Origin: Sphingomonas sp.
GTDB taxonomy: Bacteria > Pseudomonadota > Alphaproteobacteria > Sphingomonadales > Sphingomonadaceae
Direction: 5' to 3'
Assembly: GCF_004799495.1 (NCBI RefSeq)
Contig: NZ_SSMY01000011.1
Span: forward strand, 186,001 to 250,000
Length of the DNA: 64,000 nucleotides
Positions 11,421-21,530 of the stretch are shown piece by piece. The notes below the pieces were generated by a model, which was not told the DNA's origin, ran no database searches, and saw nothing but the letters and a program-made list of their open reading frames with translations. A program made the translations under genes and the position numbers. The first letter of the stretch is position 1. Every line of letters begins with the position of its first letter.

Positions 11421-12247
11421 TGGTTCTGCCCCTTGCCCTTGGTCGGCACCACGTCCGGATTCTTCGGCTTGCGCGAACGCTTCGGCTTGGGCTCGGCCTT
11501 GCCTTCACCGGTCTGCGCGGGGGATTCGGTCACCTTCGGCGTGACGGGCGCGGCCTTGGGCGATTGCGCGGCGTCGGCCTTGATTATCTCGTCGGCCTTG
11601 AGCGGCGTCGGCGCGCCCTTTCCCTCCGGCAGCTTGGCCTTTTCGTCGCCCGGCAGGACGTACTCGGCACCCTCCCACGGCGACATGAAGTCGAACGTGC
11701 GGAAATCCTGCGCCAGCTTCACCGGCTCGTACGCGACGCGTTTGGTCTCTTCGGAATAGCGCAGTTCGACATAGCCGGTCAGCGGGAAGTCCTTGCGCTG
11801 CGGATGCCCGACGAACCCATAATCGGTCAGGATGCGACGCAGGTCCGCATTCCCCTCGAACAGCACGCCGTACATGTCGTACACTTCGCGCTCGAGCCAA
11901 CCGGCGACCGGCCAGATGCCCGTCACCGACGGCACCGGCTTGATCTCGTCGGTCTGGACGTGGACGCGGATGCGGTGGTTGCGCGTCAGACTGAGCAGGC
12001 AATAGACGACTTCAAAGCGGTCGGGCCGCTCGGGGTAATCGACCCCCGCGATCTCCATCAGCTGTTGATATTCGAGCCCGGGCGTGTCGCGCAGCAGCGT
12101 CATCGTCTCGACCAGGCTTTCACGGTCGACGGTGAACGACACTTCGTATGCCGCTTCGAGGCTCGACAGCACCCGTTTGCCGAGCGCGCGCTCGGCGACG
12201 TCGATCACGCCGTCGTTGGAAGTGTAGGCTGGCGCGGAACTACGCAT
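11417..12247 (-). CDS. nuoC: NADH-quinone oxidoreductase subunit C with Lys/Pro/Glu-rich C-terminal extension
   Basis: [46 protein letters not shown] signature; low-complexity tail after [15 protein letters not shown]. Confidence 0.96.
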   Translation of the reverse strand: MRSSAPAYTSNDGVIDVAERALGKRVLSSLEAAYEVSFTVDRESLVETMTLLRDTPGLEYQQLMEIAGVDYPERPDRFEVVYCLLSLTRNHRIRVHVQTDEIKPVPSVTGIWPVAGWLEREVYDMYGVLFEGNADLRRILTDYGFVGHPQRKDFPLTGYVELRYSEETKRVAYEPVKLAQDFRTFDFMSPWEGAEYVLPGDEKAKLPEGKGAPTPLKADEIIKADAAQSPKAAPVTPKVTESPAQTGEGKAEPKPKRSRKPKNPDVVPTKGKGQNQ

Positions 12248-12464
12248 CCGGCCCGCTCCGCTCGCCCCGCCAGATCATCGCGCCAGCGGCGATCCCAGCG
12301 ATGATGGCGACACCGGCGACCACGCCCGCCAACTGGGCGAAAGCAATCCGGTTCTCCGCCCACAAATCGCCGAAATCGCGCCGTTTGAACGCAATAAAAA
12401 CGGCGTCGACCAGCAGGATCGCCGCTACCCCAATCAGCCGCCGCTTCCTCGACAAGCCGCTCAC
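12240..12464 (-). CDS. 74-aa putative membrane protein between nuoB and nuoC
   Basis: [74 protein letters not shown]; overlaps nuoB stop (4 nt) and nuoC start (8 nt). Confidence 0.65.
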   Translation of the reverse strand: MSGLSRKRRLIGVAAILLVDAVFIAFKRRDFGDLWAENRIAFAQLAGVVAGVAIIAGIAAGAMIWRGERSGPDA

Positions 12465-13018
12465 CGCTCGATCGTCCCGACGCGGCGGATCTTCCGCTGC
12501 AACTGCATGATCCCATAGAGCAGCGCTTCGGCGGTCGGCGGACAGCCGGGAACGTAGATGTCGACCGGCACGATCCGGTCGCAGCCGCGCACGACGCTGT
12601 AGCTATAATGGTAATAGCCGCCGCCATTGGCGCAGCTGCCCATCGAGATGACGTATTTGGGCTCCGACATCTGGTCGTAGACCTTGCGCAGCGCCGGCGC
12701 CATCTTGTTGCAAAGCGTTCCCGCGACGATCATCACGTCACTCTGACGCGGGCTCGCGCGCGGCGCGGCGCCGAAGCGTTCGAGGTCATAGCGCGGCATG
12801 TTGACGTGGATCATCTCGACCGCGCAGCACGCCAGTCCGAACGTCATCCACCACAGGCTGCCGGTGCGCGCCCACTGGAAGAGGTCCTCGGTCGAGGTGA
12901 CCAGGAAACCCTTGTCGGTCAGCTCACCGTTGAGGCCGTCGAAAAACGCCTGATCGGGCTGGATAATCCCGCCGCCAGTGCTCATCGGCAATTCGACCGG
13001 GCCGGAATGCGGGGTCAT
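12461..13018 (-). CDS. nuoB: NADH-quinone oxidoreductase subunit B
   Basis: [12 protein letters not shown]...[18 protein letters not shown]...[45 protein letters not shown]. Confidence 0.97.
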   Translation of the reverse strand: MTPHSGPVELPMSTGGGIIQPDQAFFDGLNGELTDKGFLVTSTEDLFQWARTGSLWWMTFGLACCAVEMIHVNMPRYDLERFGAAPRASPRQSDVMIVAGTLCNKMAPALRKVYDQMSEPKYVISMGSCANGGGYYHYSYSVVRGCDRIVPVDIYVPGCPPTAEALLYGIMQLQRKIRRVGTIER

Positions 13019-13389
13019 TCCCAATCGAGCGCTCCCTTCTTCCAGGCATAGACGAGACCGAGCGCGAGTTCGGCGATGAAGATCATCATCGATCCCCACG
13101 CCACCCAGCCGAGCTGGAACACGCTGACCGCCCAAGGGTAAATGAACGCCGCTTCCAGATCGAAGACGATGAACAGGATCGCGATCAGGTAGAAGCGCAC
13201 GTCGAACTGGCTGCGCGGGTCCTCGAACGCGGGGAAACCGCACTCATATTCGCTGAGCTTTTCCGGGTTTGGCTGATGCGCGCCGGTGAAGCGTGCGGCG
13301 ATCATCGGCAGGAACACGAACGCGCTCGACAGCGCGAGCGCGACCCCCAGGAACAGCAGGATCGGCAGATATTGTGACAGGTCGACCAA
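13015..13389 (-). CDS. nuoA: NADH-quinone oxidoreductase subunit A
   Basis: [22 protein letters not shown]...[43 protein letters not shown]; probable TTG start (LVDLSQYLP), start approximate. Confidence 0.93.
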   Translation of the reverse strand: MVDLSQYLPILLFLGVALALSSAFVFLPMIAARFTGAHQPNPEKLSEYECGFPAFEDPRSQFDVRFYLIAILFIVFDLEAAFIYPWAVSVFQLGWVAWGSMMIFIAELALGLVYAWKKGALDWE

Positions 13390-13464
13390 AAGCTCTCTCT
13401 CGCGGGTGCGAAGCGTTGGCCGCGTCTCTAGGACCCCGCCCTCTATCGAGCAAGGCTCTAGCGG

Positions 13465-13479
13465 TGAGAATGACTCGCA
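13465..13479. promoter_or_regulatory. Putative Fur-box-like palindrome upstream of nuoA
   Basis: TGAGAATGACTCGCA; imperfect 7-1-7 inverted repeat resembling the TGAGAATnATTCTCA type, 76-90 nt upstream of the proposed nuoA start. Confidence 0.45.
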
Positions 13480-13490
13480 ATTAGTTCGGT

Positions 13491-14684
13491 TTAGGCAGCG
13501 CTGGCGACAGGAGTGATCGTCCCGAGCTCGTAACGGTTCCGCCCACCCATCTTGGCTTGGTACAGGGCGGCGTCGGCGGCGATCGTCAGTTCGTGCACCG
13601 ACCGCCCGGCCGCGGGCTCCATCGCCGCGACGCCCAGGCTGATCGTAACCTTGTCGGGCAGCGCATAGGCCGGATCGGCGCCGCATTTCGCCACCATTAC
13701 CCGAACGCGCTCCGCAATCGACGCCGCGCCGGCCAAGTCGACGCCGGGCAGGATCAGCATGAACTCCTCGCCCCCCTGCCGCGCGGCGAGATCGATCGGC
13801 ACGCGGATGCCCGCCTGGAGCATGTCGGCGACCGCCTGCAACGCACGGTCGCCTTCGTCATGGCCGTGCGTGTCGTTGAATTTCTTGAACCGGTCGACGT
13901 CGATCGCAACGACCGCGAGGCTCCCGCCATTGCGGACGGCGCGGGTCCATTCGTCGGCGAGCCGCATGTCGCGCGAGCGGCGATTGGCGAGCCCCGTCAG
14001 CGGATCGGTGCGGCTGACGCGTTCGAGCGCGTCACACGCCTGCTCCAATTCGCGCCCGCGCTCGCCGAGCGAATCGACCAGCGCCTGGTTGGTGATGGCG
14101 AGACGGTAGGCATGGACGATCTGGTTCGCGAGGCGGCGGCTGATCGCCAGCATGGCGAGCGCCAGCGCAAAACCCGCACCGGCGAGGACAAGGTGCCCGG
14201 GCCGCCCGGATAGAGCCAGCCCCGACGCCGCCGCCAACGTCACCGGCATCGCAAACATCGCATAGACCGGCCAATAGGCGACGTTGGCGATCGTCATGCT
14301 GACGGCGGCAAGCACGATGCACACGACGAACATCACCTGGTTGTCGGTTCCGACGTCGAGCATCCAGCCAACCGCGCCGCTCCACAACAACGCGGATAGC
14401 CCTGCGAACAGCACCAGCAGTTTCGCGATCGACCGCGCGGGTACGTGCGCTATCCGCCCGGTCCGGAACGCGAAGGCGGCCCCGCCGCGCCCGGCGCACA
14501 GTACGACCGTCGCACCGAGCCAGGTGAGCAGCCAACCAGCGCGCGCGGGACTCCAGAAATATCCCGCCAGCAACGTCGATCCGAGCAGATCCATCGCGAT
14601 CGTCGGCACCGCGAGCGCGTACACCGAGCCTAGCCGCGCCCGTAGCAGCGTGTCGTCGGTCGGCATGGGGGCGGCATCTGCCAT
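13491..14684 (-). CDS. Membrane-anchored diguanylate cyclase (GGDEF domain)
   Basis: N-terminal TM segments; RTDPLTGLANRR...AARQGGEEFMLILPG (GGEEF active site). Confidence 0.93.
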   Translation of the reverse strand: MADAAPMPTDDTLLRARLGSVYALAVPTIAMDLLGSTLLAGYFWSPARAGWLLTWLGATVVLCAGRGGAAFAFRTGRIAHVPARSIAKLLVLFAGLSALLWSGAVGWMLDVGTDNQVMFVVCIVLAAVSMTIANVAYWPVYAMFAMPVTLAAASGLALSGRPGHLVLAGAGFALALAMLAISRRLANQIVHAYRLAITNQALVDSLGERGRELEQACDALERVSRTDPLTGLANRRSRDMRLADEWTRAVRNGGSLAVVAIDVDRFKKFNDTHGHDEGDRALQAVADMLQAGIRVPIDLAARQGGEEFMLILPGVDLAGAASIAERVRVMVAKCGADPAYALPDKVTISLGVAAMEPAAGRSVHELTIAADAALYQAKMGGRNRYELGTITPVASAA

Positions 14685-14750
14685 GCCCCGCGCATACTCC
14701 GGGGAGCGTTAAGGCCGGGTTAGTCCTATCATGGCATGCGAAGCGGACGA

Positions 14751-14837
14751 TTAGTGCTGGCGATGCACGGATGGCGGATTGTCGACCGTCAGTGCGGCGG
14801 TCGTGACGGCGAGCAGCAGCGCCGCCAGCCCGCACAT
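14751..14837 (-). CDS. Possible 28-aa single-TM microprotein overlapping suhB stop
   Basis: MCGLAALLLAVTTAALTVDNPPSVHRQH*; TGATG overlap with upstream CDS; too short to be confident. Confidence 0.25.
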   Translation of the reverse strand: MCGLAALLLAVTTAALTVDNPPSVHRQH

Positions 14838-15649
14838 CAGCGCAAAGCGCCTGCGACCAGTTTGTGCAGCTTCGACTGGAGCACGTCGTTCGCCGCAAGG
14901 AATTCGCTGCGCTCGATCATCTTGTCGCCGCCGCGGAAGTCGGTGACGAACCCACCCGCTTCCTTGACCAGCAACATGCCCGCCGCGACATCCCACGGCT
15001 GCAGGTTCGATTCCCAATAGCCGTCGTACCGCCCGGCCGCGACCCAGGCGAGGTCGAGCGCCGCCGACCCGAAACGACGGATTCCCGCCACTTCAGGCGC
15101 GACTGCGCCGAAAATACGGCTCCACTGCACGAAATCGCCATGTCCCAAAAACGGGATGCCGGTCGCGATCAGCGCTTCGGACAGGTCGCGGCGCGACGAC
15201 ACGCGTAGCCGCTGGTCTTGCACCCAGGCGCCGCGGCCCTTTTCGGCCCAAAAGCTCTCGTCGGTCAGCGGTTGATAGACGAGCGCCGTCGTGACCTCGC
15301 GCTTGCTGTTCGCCATGGGCTCCTCGACCGCGATTGAGATCGCGAAGTGCGGCAGTCCGTGGAGGAAATTGCTCGTGCCGTCGAGCGGATCGATGACGAA
15401 GCGCGGCTTGTTCGGGTCGCCGGGCAGCTCCCCGCCCTCTTCGGCCAGGATCGCCCAGTCGGGGCGCGCCTTGCGCAGTTCCTCGACCAGCGTCTGCTCT
15501 GACCGTTTGTCGGCCATCGACACGAAATCGGCCGGGCCCTTGCGGCTGACCTGGAGGTGCTGGACCTCGTTGAAGTCACGCCGCAACCGCGGCGCCGCCT
15601 TGCGCGCGGCGCGTTCGATGACGGTGAAAAGGCCGGAATGACTAGGCAT
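14837..15649 (-). CDS. suhB: Inositol monophosphatase family protein
   Basis: FVIDPLDGTSNFLHGLPHFAISIA and QPWDVAAGMLLVKEAGG motifs. Confidence 0.9.
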   Translation of the reverse strand: MPSHSGLFTVIERAARKAAPRLRRDFNEVQHLQVSRKGPADFVSMADKRSEQTLVEELRKARPDWAILAEEGGELPGDPNKPRFVIDPLDGTSNFLHGLPHFAISIAVEEPMANSKREVTTALVYQPLTDESFWAEKGRGAWVQDQRLRVSSRRDLSEALIATGIPFLGHGDFVQWSRIFGAVAPEVAGIRRFGSAALDLAWVAAGRYDGYWESNLQPWDVAAGMLLVKEAGGFVTDFRGGDKMIERSEFLAANDVLQSKLHKLVAGALR

Positions 15650-15657
15650 TTTCTGCT

Positions 15658-16221
15658 TTAGTCCGCGCGCTTTACGTAGGTTTGCTCGTACACGTCGACA
15701 ACGATCCGCGTGCCCGTTCCGATATGCGGCGGGACCATGATACGCACGCCGTTGTCGAGGATCGCCGGCTTGTAGCTCGACGACGCGGTCTGGCCCTTCA
15801 CCACCGCGTCCGCTTCGACGATCGTCGCCTCGATCTGGTCGGGCAGCTGCACCGAGATCGGCTCCTCGTCGTACAGCTCCATTACGACGTCCATCCCGTC
15901 CTGCAGGAACGCCGCGGCGTCGCCGAGCAAGTCGCGCGGCAGAGTCGTCTGCTCGTACGTGTCCTTGTCCATGAAGGTCAGGACGTCGCCGTCGGCGAAC
16001 AGGAACTGGAAATCCTTGGTATCGAGCCGCACGCGCTCGACGCTTTCGGCCGAGCGGAAACGGACGTTGTTCTTGCGGCCATCGCGCAGGTTCTTCATCT
16101 CGACCTGCATGTACGCCCCGCCCTTGCCCGGCTGGGTGTGCTGGATCTTGACGGTCTTCCAGATACTGCCTTCATACTCGATGATGTTGCCGGGACGAAT
16201 CTCGACCGCGTTGATTTTCAT
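15658..16221 (-). CDS. efp: Translation elongation factor P
   Basis: [50 protein letters not shown]...; 187 aa. Confidence 0.96.
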   Translation of the reverse strand: MKINAVEIRPGNIIEYEGSIWKTVKIQHTQPGKGGAYMQVEMKNLRDGRKNNVRFRSAESVERVRLDTKDFQFLFADGDVLTFMDKDTYEQTTLPRDLLGDAAAFLQDGMDVVMELYDEEPISVQLPDQIEATIVEADAVVKGQTASSSYKPAILDNGVRIMVPPHIGTGTRIVVDVYEQTYVKRAD

Positions 16222-16256
16222 GGTGTCAGCCTGATGGGAATAGCGAAGCGCGGCCT

Positions 16257-16985
16257 TTAGCCAGCGTCGCCGTTCCCGGCAAGCACGGCAGCGAACGCTT
16301 GCACCGCCGCCGCTTCGTCTCCACCCCAGACGGCGTTCGACACCGCGAGGAAATCGGCGCCCGCGGCGATCAGCGGTGCGGCATTGGCCGGGGTGATCCC
16401 GCCGATCGCCACCGAAGGCAGCTCGAACAGGGTCGACCACCACGACAGGATCGCTGGGTCGGGGCGATGCGTCGTTTCCTTGGTCGTCGTAGGATAAAAG
16501 GCGCCGAACGCCACATAGTCGGCGCCGGCGTCGCCAGCTTCCATCGCCAAGTGTCGGCTGCCGTGGCACGTAACGCCAATCTGGACGTCGGGGCCAAGTA
16601 GCGCCCGCGCCTCGCGCGGATCGCCATCGCCCTGCCCCAGATGCACGCCGTCCGCGCCGAGCCGCTTCGCCAAACTGACGCTGTCGTTGACAATGAAGGC
16701 CACCTCACGGTCCGCGCAAATCCGCTGAAGTGGTTCGGCGAGGCGTGCCGCTTCGTGCTGGTCGACATCTTTCAGCCGGAACTGGAACGCCGCGACCGGC
16801 CCCGCGTCGAGCGCGCGAGCAAGGCGGTCGGGAAACGCGCCGCCGACATCGCGCGGCGACACGAGATAGAGCTGGCACGCTGGGCGCCGATCGTCGCGAA
16901 CGAACCTGTCGGCGAACCCTTCGACGCCGATCGCCGTTTCGTATCCATCATCGTCGCCGGAGATCGCCATTGTCTTCCTCTTCAC
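16257..16985 (-). CDS. thiE: Thiamine phosphate synthase
   Basis: [35 protein letters not shown]...GVTCHG...[11 protein letters not shown]; start may be internal (MAISGDD). Confidence 0.9.
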   Translation of the reverse strand: MKRKTMAISGDDDGYETAIGVEGFADRFVRDDRRPACQLYLVSPRDVGGAFPDRLARALDAGPVAAFQFRLKDVDQHEAARLAEPLQRICADREVAFIVNDSVSLAKRLGADGVHLGQGDGDPREARALLGPDVQIGVTCHGSRHLAMEAGDAGADYVAFGAFYPTTTKETTHRPDPAILSWWSTLFELPSVAIGGITPANAAPLIAAGADFLAVSNAVWGGDEAAAVQAFAAVLAGNGDAG

Positions 16986-17719
16986 CCGCCGCGATCCGCA
17001 TCGGCTGCTCGGGCTGGGTGTATCAGCACTGGCGCGGCGCCTTCTACCCGCAAGACTTGCCGGTCAAGCGCTGGTTCGCCTTCTACGCCGAGCATTTCGA
17101 CACGGTCGAGATCAACAACAGCTTCTATCGCCTGCCCAAGGCCGAGACGTTCGACGCGTGGCGCGACCAGGCGCCGCCGGGATTTTGCTATACCGTCAAG
17201 GCTAACCGCTTCCTGACACAGGCCAAAAAGCTGAAGGATTGCGCCGAGCCGCTCGACCGGATGATGACGCCGGTGCGTCATCTCGGCGATGCACTCGGCC
17301 CGATCCTCTACCAACTGCCGCCGCGTTTCCGGATCAACCTCGACCGGCTCGAGTCCTTCCTCCGATTGCTGCCGACCGATGTCGTCAATATCTTCGAATT
17401 TCGCGAGGCGAGTTGGTATACCGAAGAAACGCTGGCGCTGCTCGATCGCTATGGCGCGGCGTTCTGCGTCCACGACATGCCCGGTCTCGCCAGCCCGCGC
17501 TGGTCGAGCGGTCCGGCGGCCTATGTCCGATTTCACGGTGGCGTCGGGAAATATTGGGGCCGCTACCGCGACGAGGCGCTGCTCGGTTGGGCCGACTGGA
17601 TGATCGGGCAAGCGCGGAGCGGGCGCGCCGTCTGGGGATATTTCAACAACGACGTCGAAGCGCACGCCATTCACGACGCCCAGACGCTCAAGGCAATGCT
17701 GCGGCAGGCCGAACGCTAA
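16970..17719 (+). CDS. DUF72 domain-containing protein
   Basis: [51 protein letters not shown] start inferred. Confidence 0.9.
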   Translation: MSSSSPAAIRIGCSGWVYQHWRGAFYPQDLPVKRWFAFYAEHFDTVEINNSFYRLPKAETFDAWRDQAPPGFCYTVKANRFLTQAKKLKDCAEPLDRMMTPVRHLGDALGPILYQLPPRFRINLDRLESFLRLLPTDVVNIFEFREASWYTEETLALLDRYGAAFCVHDMPGLASPRWSSGPAAYVRFHGGVGKYWGRYRDEALLGWADWMIGQARSGRAVWGYFNNDVEAHAIHDAQTLKAMLRQAER

Positions 17720-18390
17720 CCGGTCACCACCGCAAGTAGAAACCCATCCCATTTCTTGACGCCCACCGTCTGCACCGCGGTCGCAGTCAGACGCGGCTCG
17801 GCGGCGACCATATCGAACAACGCGCGCGTGCCCTGGATGCGCGGGTCGGCGCTGTCGGCGTCGAGCACCCCGCCCTCGCGGATCACGTTGTCGACCACGA
17901 TCGTCGTGCCCGGGCGCGACAGCCGGATCGCCTCGCGGACGTAGCCCGCGTTGTTTTCCTTGTCGGCGTCGATGAACACGAAATCGAACGGCCCGGTCAG
18001 CGTCGCGAAGCTGTCGAGCGCCGGCCCGGTGATCACCTCGACCCGGTCGCTCAATCCGGCCGCGGCGACATTGGCGCGCGCGACGTCGGCATGGTGCGGG
18101 TCGATTTCCAGCGTCACCAGTTCGCCGCTGTCGGGCAATGCGCGCGCCAACTCGATCGTCGAATAGCCGCCGAGCGTCCCGACTTCGAGGATCCGCCGCG
18201 CTCCCGCCATCCGCGCGAGCAAGTGGAGCATCCGCCCCTGTGCCGGTGACACGTCGATATCGGGCAAGCCGCCCGCCGCGTTTGCCGCTAGCGCCGCGTC
18301 GAGCGTGGCATTATCGCCCAGCAAATGCTCGCCGATATACCGATCGACCGCCGCCCAGCGCTCGTCCTGCGGCTGGGTGCGCTCGACCAT
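17716..18390 (-). CDS. O-methyltransferase (class I SAM, CCoAMT-like)
   Basis: RILEVGTLGGYSTIELARALPDSGELVTLEIDPHHADVARANVAAAGL...FDFVFIDADKENNAGYV. Confidence 0.92.
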   Translation of the reverse strand: MVERTQPQDERWAAVDRYIGEHLLGDNATLDAALAANAAGGLPDIDVSPAQGRMLHLLARMAGARRILEVGTLGGYSTIELARALPDSGELVTLEIDPHHADVARANVAAAGLSDRVEVITGPALDSFATLTGPFDFVFIDADKENNAGYVREAIRLSRPGTTIVVDNVIREGGVLDADSADPRIQGTRALFDMVAAEPRLTATAVQTVGVKKWDGFLLAVVTG

Positions 18391-19295
18391 CAGGCGGCGT
18401 CCGGCGTCTTTTGGGTCGATGCCGCGAAGATCTCGTCGATCGCCTCGCCCAGCGCGGCATCGAATTCGGCGTCGGTCATCTGGTAGCGCAGGTCCTCGAG
18501 CAGCGCGCGGCTGAAGCTCGCGATCATGCCCTTGTTGCGCGCCAGTTCGGCGCATGCCTCGGGCCGGTGGAACCCGCCCGACAGCGCGACCACCTTGAGC
18601 ACGCGCGGGTGCGCGATCAGCGCATCGTACTGGCCGCGATTGGCAGGGAGCGACAGCTTGAGCATCACTTTCGCGTCGCCGGTCATCGCGTCGAGCGCCT
18701 TCTTGAGCTCGTCGGTCAGGATCGCGTCGCTGTCGGCGCGGTCGGTGCTCTTGATGTTGACCTCGGGCTCGATGATCGGGACCAGGCCGTGCGCCAGAAC
18801 GGTTTGCGCGACCTCGAACTGCTGCGCGACGATCGCCGCGATCCCCGCGCGGTTCGCGGCGTTGATCACCGACCGTTCCTTGGTACCGAAAATGCCGAGC
18901 TTGGCGGCGCGGTCGAGCAGGTCGCCGAGCCCCGGCATCGGCTTCATCAGCTGGACGCCGTTACCTTCGTCTTCCAGCCCCTTGTCGATCTTGAGGAACG
19001 GCACGACGCCGCGGTCGTGGAGCGCCTGCGGCACCGGCGTCCCGTTCGCGTCGCCATCCATCGTGCGCTCGAACAGGATTGCGGCGATGACCTTCTCGCC
19101 AGTGAACGCGGGCGAGGTGATGATGCGAACGCGCATCTGGTGGATCAGGTCGAACATCTCGGCATCGGTCGACCACGCGCCTTCCTCGATACCGTAGCCC
19201 TTGAGCGCTTTGGGGGTCGAACCGCCCGACTGGTCGAGCGCGGCGATGAAGCCGTGGCCGGCGGCGATCTTGGCGGTCATCTCGGCGGTGTTCAT
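18390..19295 (-). CDS. Fructose-bisphosphate aldolase, class I
   Basis: FIAALDQSGGSTPKALKGYGIEEGAW...PIIEPEVNIKSTDRADSDAIL...VMLKLSLPAN. Confidence 0.93.
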   Translation of the reverse strand: MNTAEMTAKIAAGHGFIAALDQSGGSTPKALKGYGIEEGAWSTDAEMFDLIHQMRVRIITSPAFTGEKVIAAILFERTMDGDANGTPVPQALHDRGVVPFLKIDKGLEDEGNGVQLMKPMPGLGDLLDRAAKLGIFGTKERSVINAANRAGIAAIVAQQFEVAQTVLAHGLVPIIEPEVNIKSTDRADSDAILTDELKKALDAMTGDAKVMLKLSLPANRGQYDALIAHPRVLKVVALSGGFHRPEACAELARNKGMIASFSRALLEDLRYQMTDAEFDAALGEAIDEIFAASTQKTPDAA

Positions 19296-19421
19296 GCGGG
19301 CTCCCAGCATTGCATACGTATGTGGCGCGGCTGTTAGACAGCGCGAGGCGACGCGGCAATGGCTGGATTGACCCGGGACGCGCGGCACGTCAGGTTCGGT
19401 GGAAGAAGGGGAGCTCGGTCA

Positions 19422-19901
19422 ATGTCATGGCGTGTGATGGCCGCGGCGGCGGCGCTGACATTGGCTGGCACAAGCACGCCGAGCGCCGCCGGCCCGGCGG
19501 ACGTGATCGACAGTTTCCGCTTCACGCTGCCCGATGGCGCCGTACTGACCAGCGCCAACCTGCGCGGGCATGTCGTTATGGTCAATTTCTGGGCAAGCTG
19601 GTGCGTGCCGTGCCGCCAGGAATTGCCGCTGCTCAACCGTTACTATCGCGCGCATCGGGCCGAGGGGCTGGTCATTATCGGTGTCGCCGCCGACATGAGC
19701 GAGGACGGGCATGGCCGCTGGCTGTCGCCGACGATCGCCTTCCCCCAAGCTGCGCGGGTCGGCGGGCCGGATTATCGCCTGCGGGCAATACCGATGAACT
19801 ATGTGATCGGGCGCGACGGCAAGCTCGCTTATGCCAAGTCGGGATCGTTCGACCAGGCGAAGCTCGACACAATTGTGGGACCGCTGCTCAAGAAGCGCTG
19901 A
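19422..19901 (+). CDS. TlpA-like periplasmic thioredoxin-fold protein
   Basis: Signal peptide; [42 protein letters not shown] (WCVPC). Confidence 0.9.
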   Translation: MSWRVMAAAAALTLAGTSTPSAAGPADVIDSFRFTLPDGAVLTSANLRGHVVMVNFWASWCVPCRQELPLLNRYYRAHRAEGLVIIGVAADMSEDGHGRWLSPTIAFPQAARVGGPDYRLRAIPMNYVIGRDGKLAYAKSGSFDQAKLDTIVGPLLKKR

Positions 19902-21081
19902 GCGCTTTCACTCCAGGTAATTCCTTGCCTTCCATCCATTCGAGGAACGCGCCGCCGGCGGTCGAGACGAAGGTCATGTCGCCCGCCACACCCGCCTGAT
20001 TGAGCGCCGCGACGGTGTCGCCGCCGCCCGCGACCGACACCAGCGAACCTTCGCGGGTCAGCGCCGCGGCGGTCCGCGCCAGCGCCATCGTCGCGGCATC
20101 GAACGGCGGCGTCTCGAACGCGCCGAGCGGACCGTTCCACACCAGCGTGCGGCACGTCTTTAGCACGTCGCCCAGCGCTTCGGCAGCGGCAGGGCCGATG
20201 TCGAGGATCATCTCGTCGGGCGCGACTTCGTGGACGTTGACCGTGCGAGTCGCCGGGTTGGGCTTGAACTCGGTCGCTACCACCACGTCGTAAGGCAAAT
20301 GGATCGTGCAGCCTGCGCGGTCGGCGGCGTCGAAAATTTCCTCCGCGGTGCCGATCAAATCGTGTTCGGCCAGGCTCTTGCCGACGTTCACCCCACGCGC
20401 GGCGAGGAAGGTGTTCGCCATCCCGCCGCCGATGATCAGATGATCGACCTTGTCGACCAGATGCTTGAGCACATCAAGCTTGGACGACACTTTTGCGCCG
20501 CCGACGACCGCTGCGACGGGATGATCGGGCGCGCCCAGCGCCTTGTCGAGCGCGTCGAGTTCCGCCTCCATCTGCCGCCCGGCGAAAGCGGGCAGCGCGC
20601 GCGCGAGGCCCTCGGTCGAGGCATGCGCGCGGTGCGCGGCGGAGAAGGCGTCGTTGACGTACAGGTCGCCGAGCGCCGCGAGGCCGGAGACCGTCGCGGG
20701 GTCATTCTTTTCCTCGCCGGCGTCGAAGCGCGTGTTCTCCAGGATTGCAATATCGCCATCCTTCAGCGTCGCGATCGCTTCGTCCGCGCCGTCGCTATCG
20801 ACGAACCGCACCGACCGGCCGAGGACTTGCTCGAACGGCTTGGTGACGAGCGCGAGGCTCATCTCCGGGTTGCGCTGCCCCTTGGGCCGCCCGAAGTGCG
20901 AGAGCACGATTACCCTGCCACCACGATCCGCCAGCTCGGCCACGGTCGGTACCGCCGCGCGCAACCGAGTGTCGTCGGTCACCGCACCGTCGGCCATGGG
21001 CACGTTCAGATCCTCGCGCACCAGCACGCGCTTGCCTGCAATGTCGACCATGTCGTCGAGCGTCTTGAACGGCCGTGTCAT
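19888..21081 (-). CDS. pgk: Phosphoglycerate kinase
   Basis: [13 protein letters not shown]...[16 protein letters not shown]...[14 protein letters not shown]...WNGPLGAFE. Confidence 0.97.
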   Translation of the reverse strand: MTRPFKTLDDMVDIAGKRVLVREDLNVPMADGAVTDDTRLRAAVPTVAELADRGGRVIVLSHFGRPKGQRNPEMSLALVTKPFEQVLGRSVRFVDSDGADEAIATLKDGDIAILENTRFDAGEEKNDPATVSGLAALGDLYVNDAFSAAHRAHASTEGLARALPAFAGRQMEAELDALDKALGAPDHPVAAVVGGAKVSSKLDVLKHLVDKVDHLIIGGGMANTFLAARGVNVGKSLAEHDLIGTAEEIFDAADRAGCTIHLPYDVVVATEFKPNPATRTVNVHEVAPDEMILDIGPAAAEALGDVLKTCRTLVWNGPLGAFETPPFDAATMALARTAAALTREGSLVSVAGGGDTVAALNQAGVAGDMTFVSTAGGAFLEWMEGKELPGVKALSAS

Positions 21082-21530
21082 GCTTCGATCCTTATCGTGT
21101 CGCCGACGGCGACTTCGCCTTCCTCGACGACCATCGTGCAAACGCCGCCGCGCCAGTCCGGGGTCAGCGCGGCGCGCAAGCCTTCGGCCAGCGCTTCCAT
21201 TCGCTCGCACGGATCGGTCTCGCGCGTCACTTCGAGCAACGCAGTCCCCACGCGTAATCGCGCGCCGGGCCGCTGCGGCAGGTCGATCCCTTCCGCGAGC
21301 AGGTTCGCGCGCCGCTCCTGCCAGGCGATGTTGTGGCCGACCAAGTCCTGCGCGGTCGCCCAATCGCTCGCCTCGATCAGCGTGACTTGCCGCTTGTACG
21401 GCTTGCCCTTCATCGCACCGCGATAGTCGCCTTGGATGCCGCCTGCGAATGTCACCGTCGCATGGTCGATCACCTCCATCGGCGCCCTGGGGCGCGCGTG
21501 GCGGGCGATACCGGCGACCCTGCCGCTCAC
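21078..21530 (-). CDS. MOSC domain-containing protein
   Basis: [27 protein letters not shown]...[24 protein letters not shown]...[22 protein letters not shown] start overlaps gapA stop. Confidence 0.88.
   Translation of the reverse strand: MSGRVAGIARHARPRAPMEVIDHATVTFAGGIQGDYRGAMKGKPYKRQVTLIEASDWATAQDLVGHNIAWQERRANLLAEGIDLPQRPGARLRVGTALLEVTRETDPCERMEALAEGLRAALTPDWRGGVCTMVVEEGEVAVGDTIRIEA

Noticed and set aside
10251-11759. 502-aa plus-strand ORF opposite nuoD/nuoC
   Set aside because: Antisense shadow ORF across two genes with strong family motifs on the minus strand
13491-14684. Diguanylate cyclase as a nuo-linked signalling component
   Set aside because: Co-directional but separated from nuoA by a ~100-bp promoter-like gap; no evidence beyond adjacency
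17716-18390. O-methyltransferase next to aldolase as a novel pathway
   Set aside because: Common-type O-methyltransferase with ordinary operon overlap; no further context supporting a system
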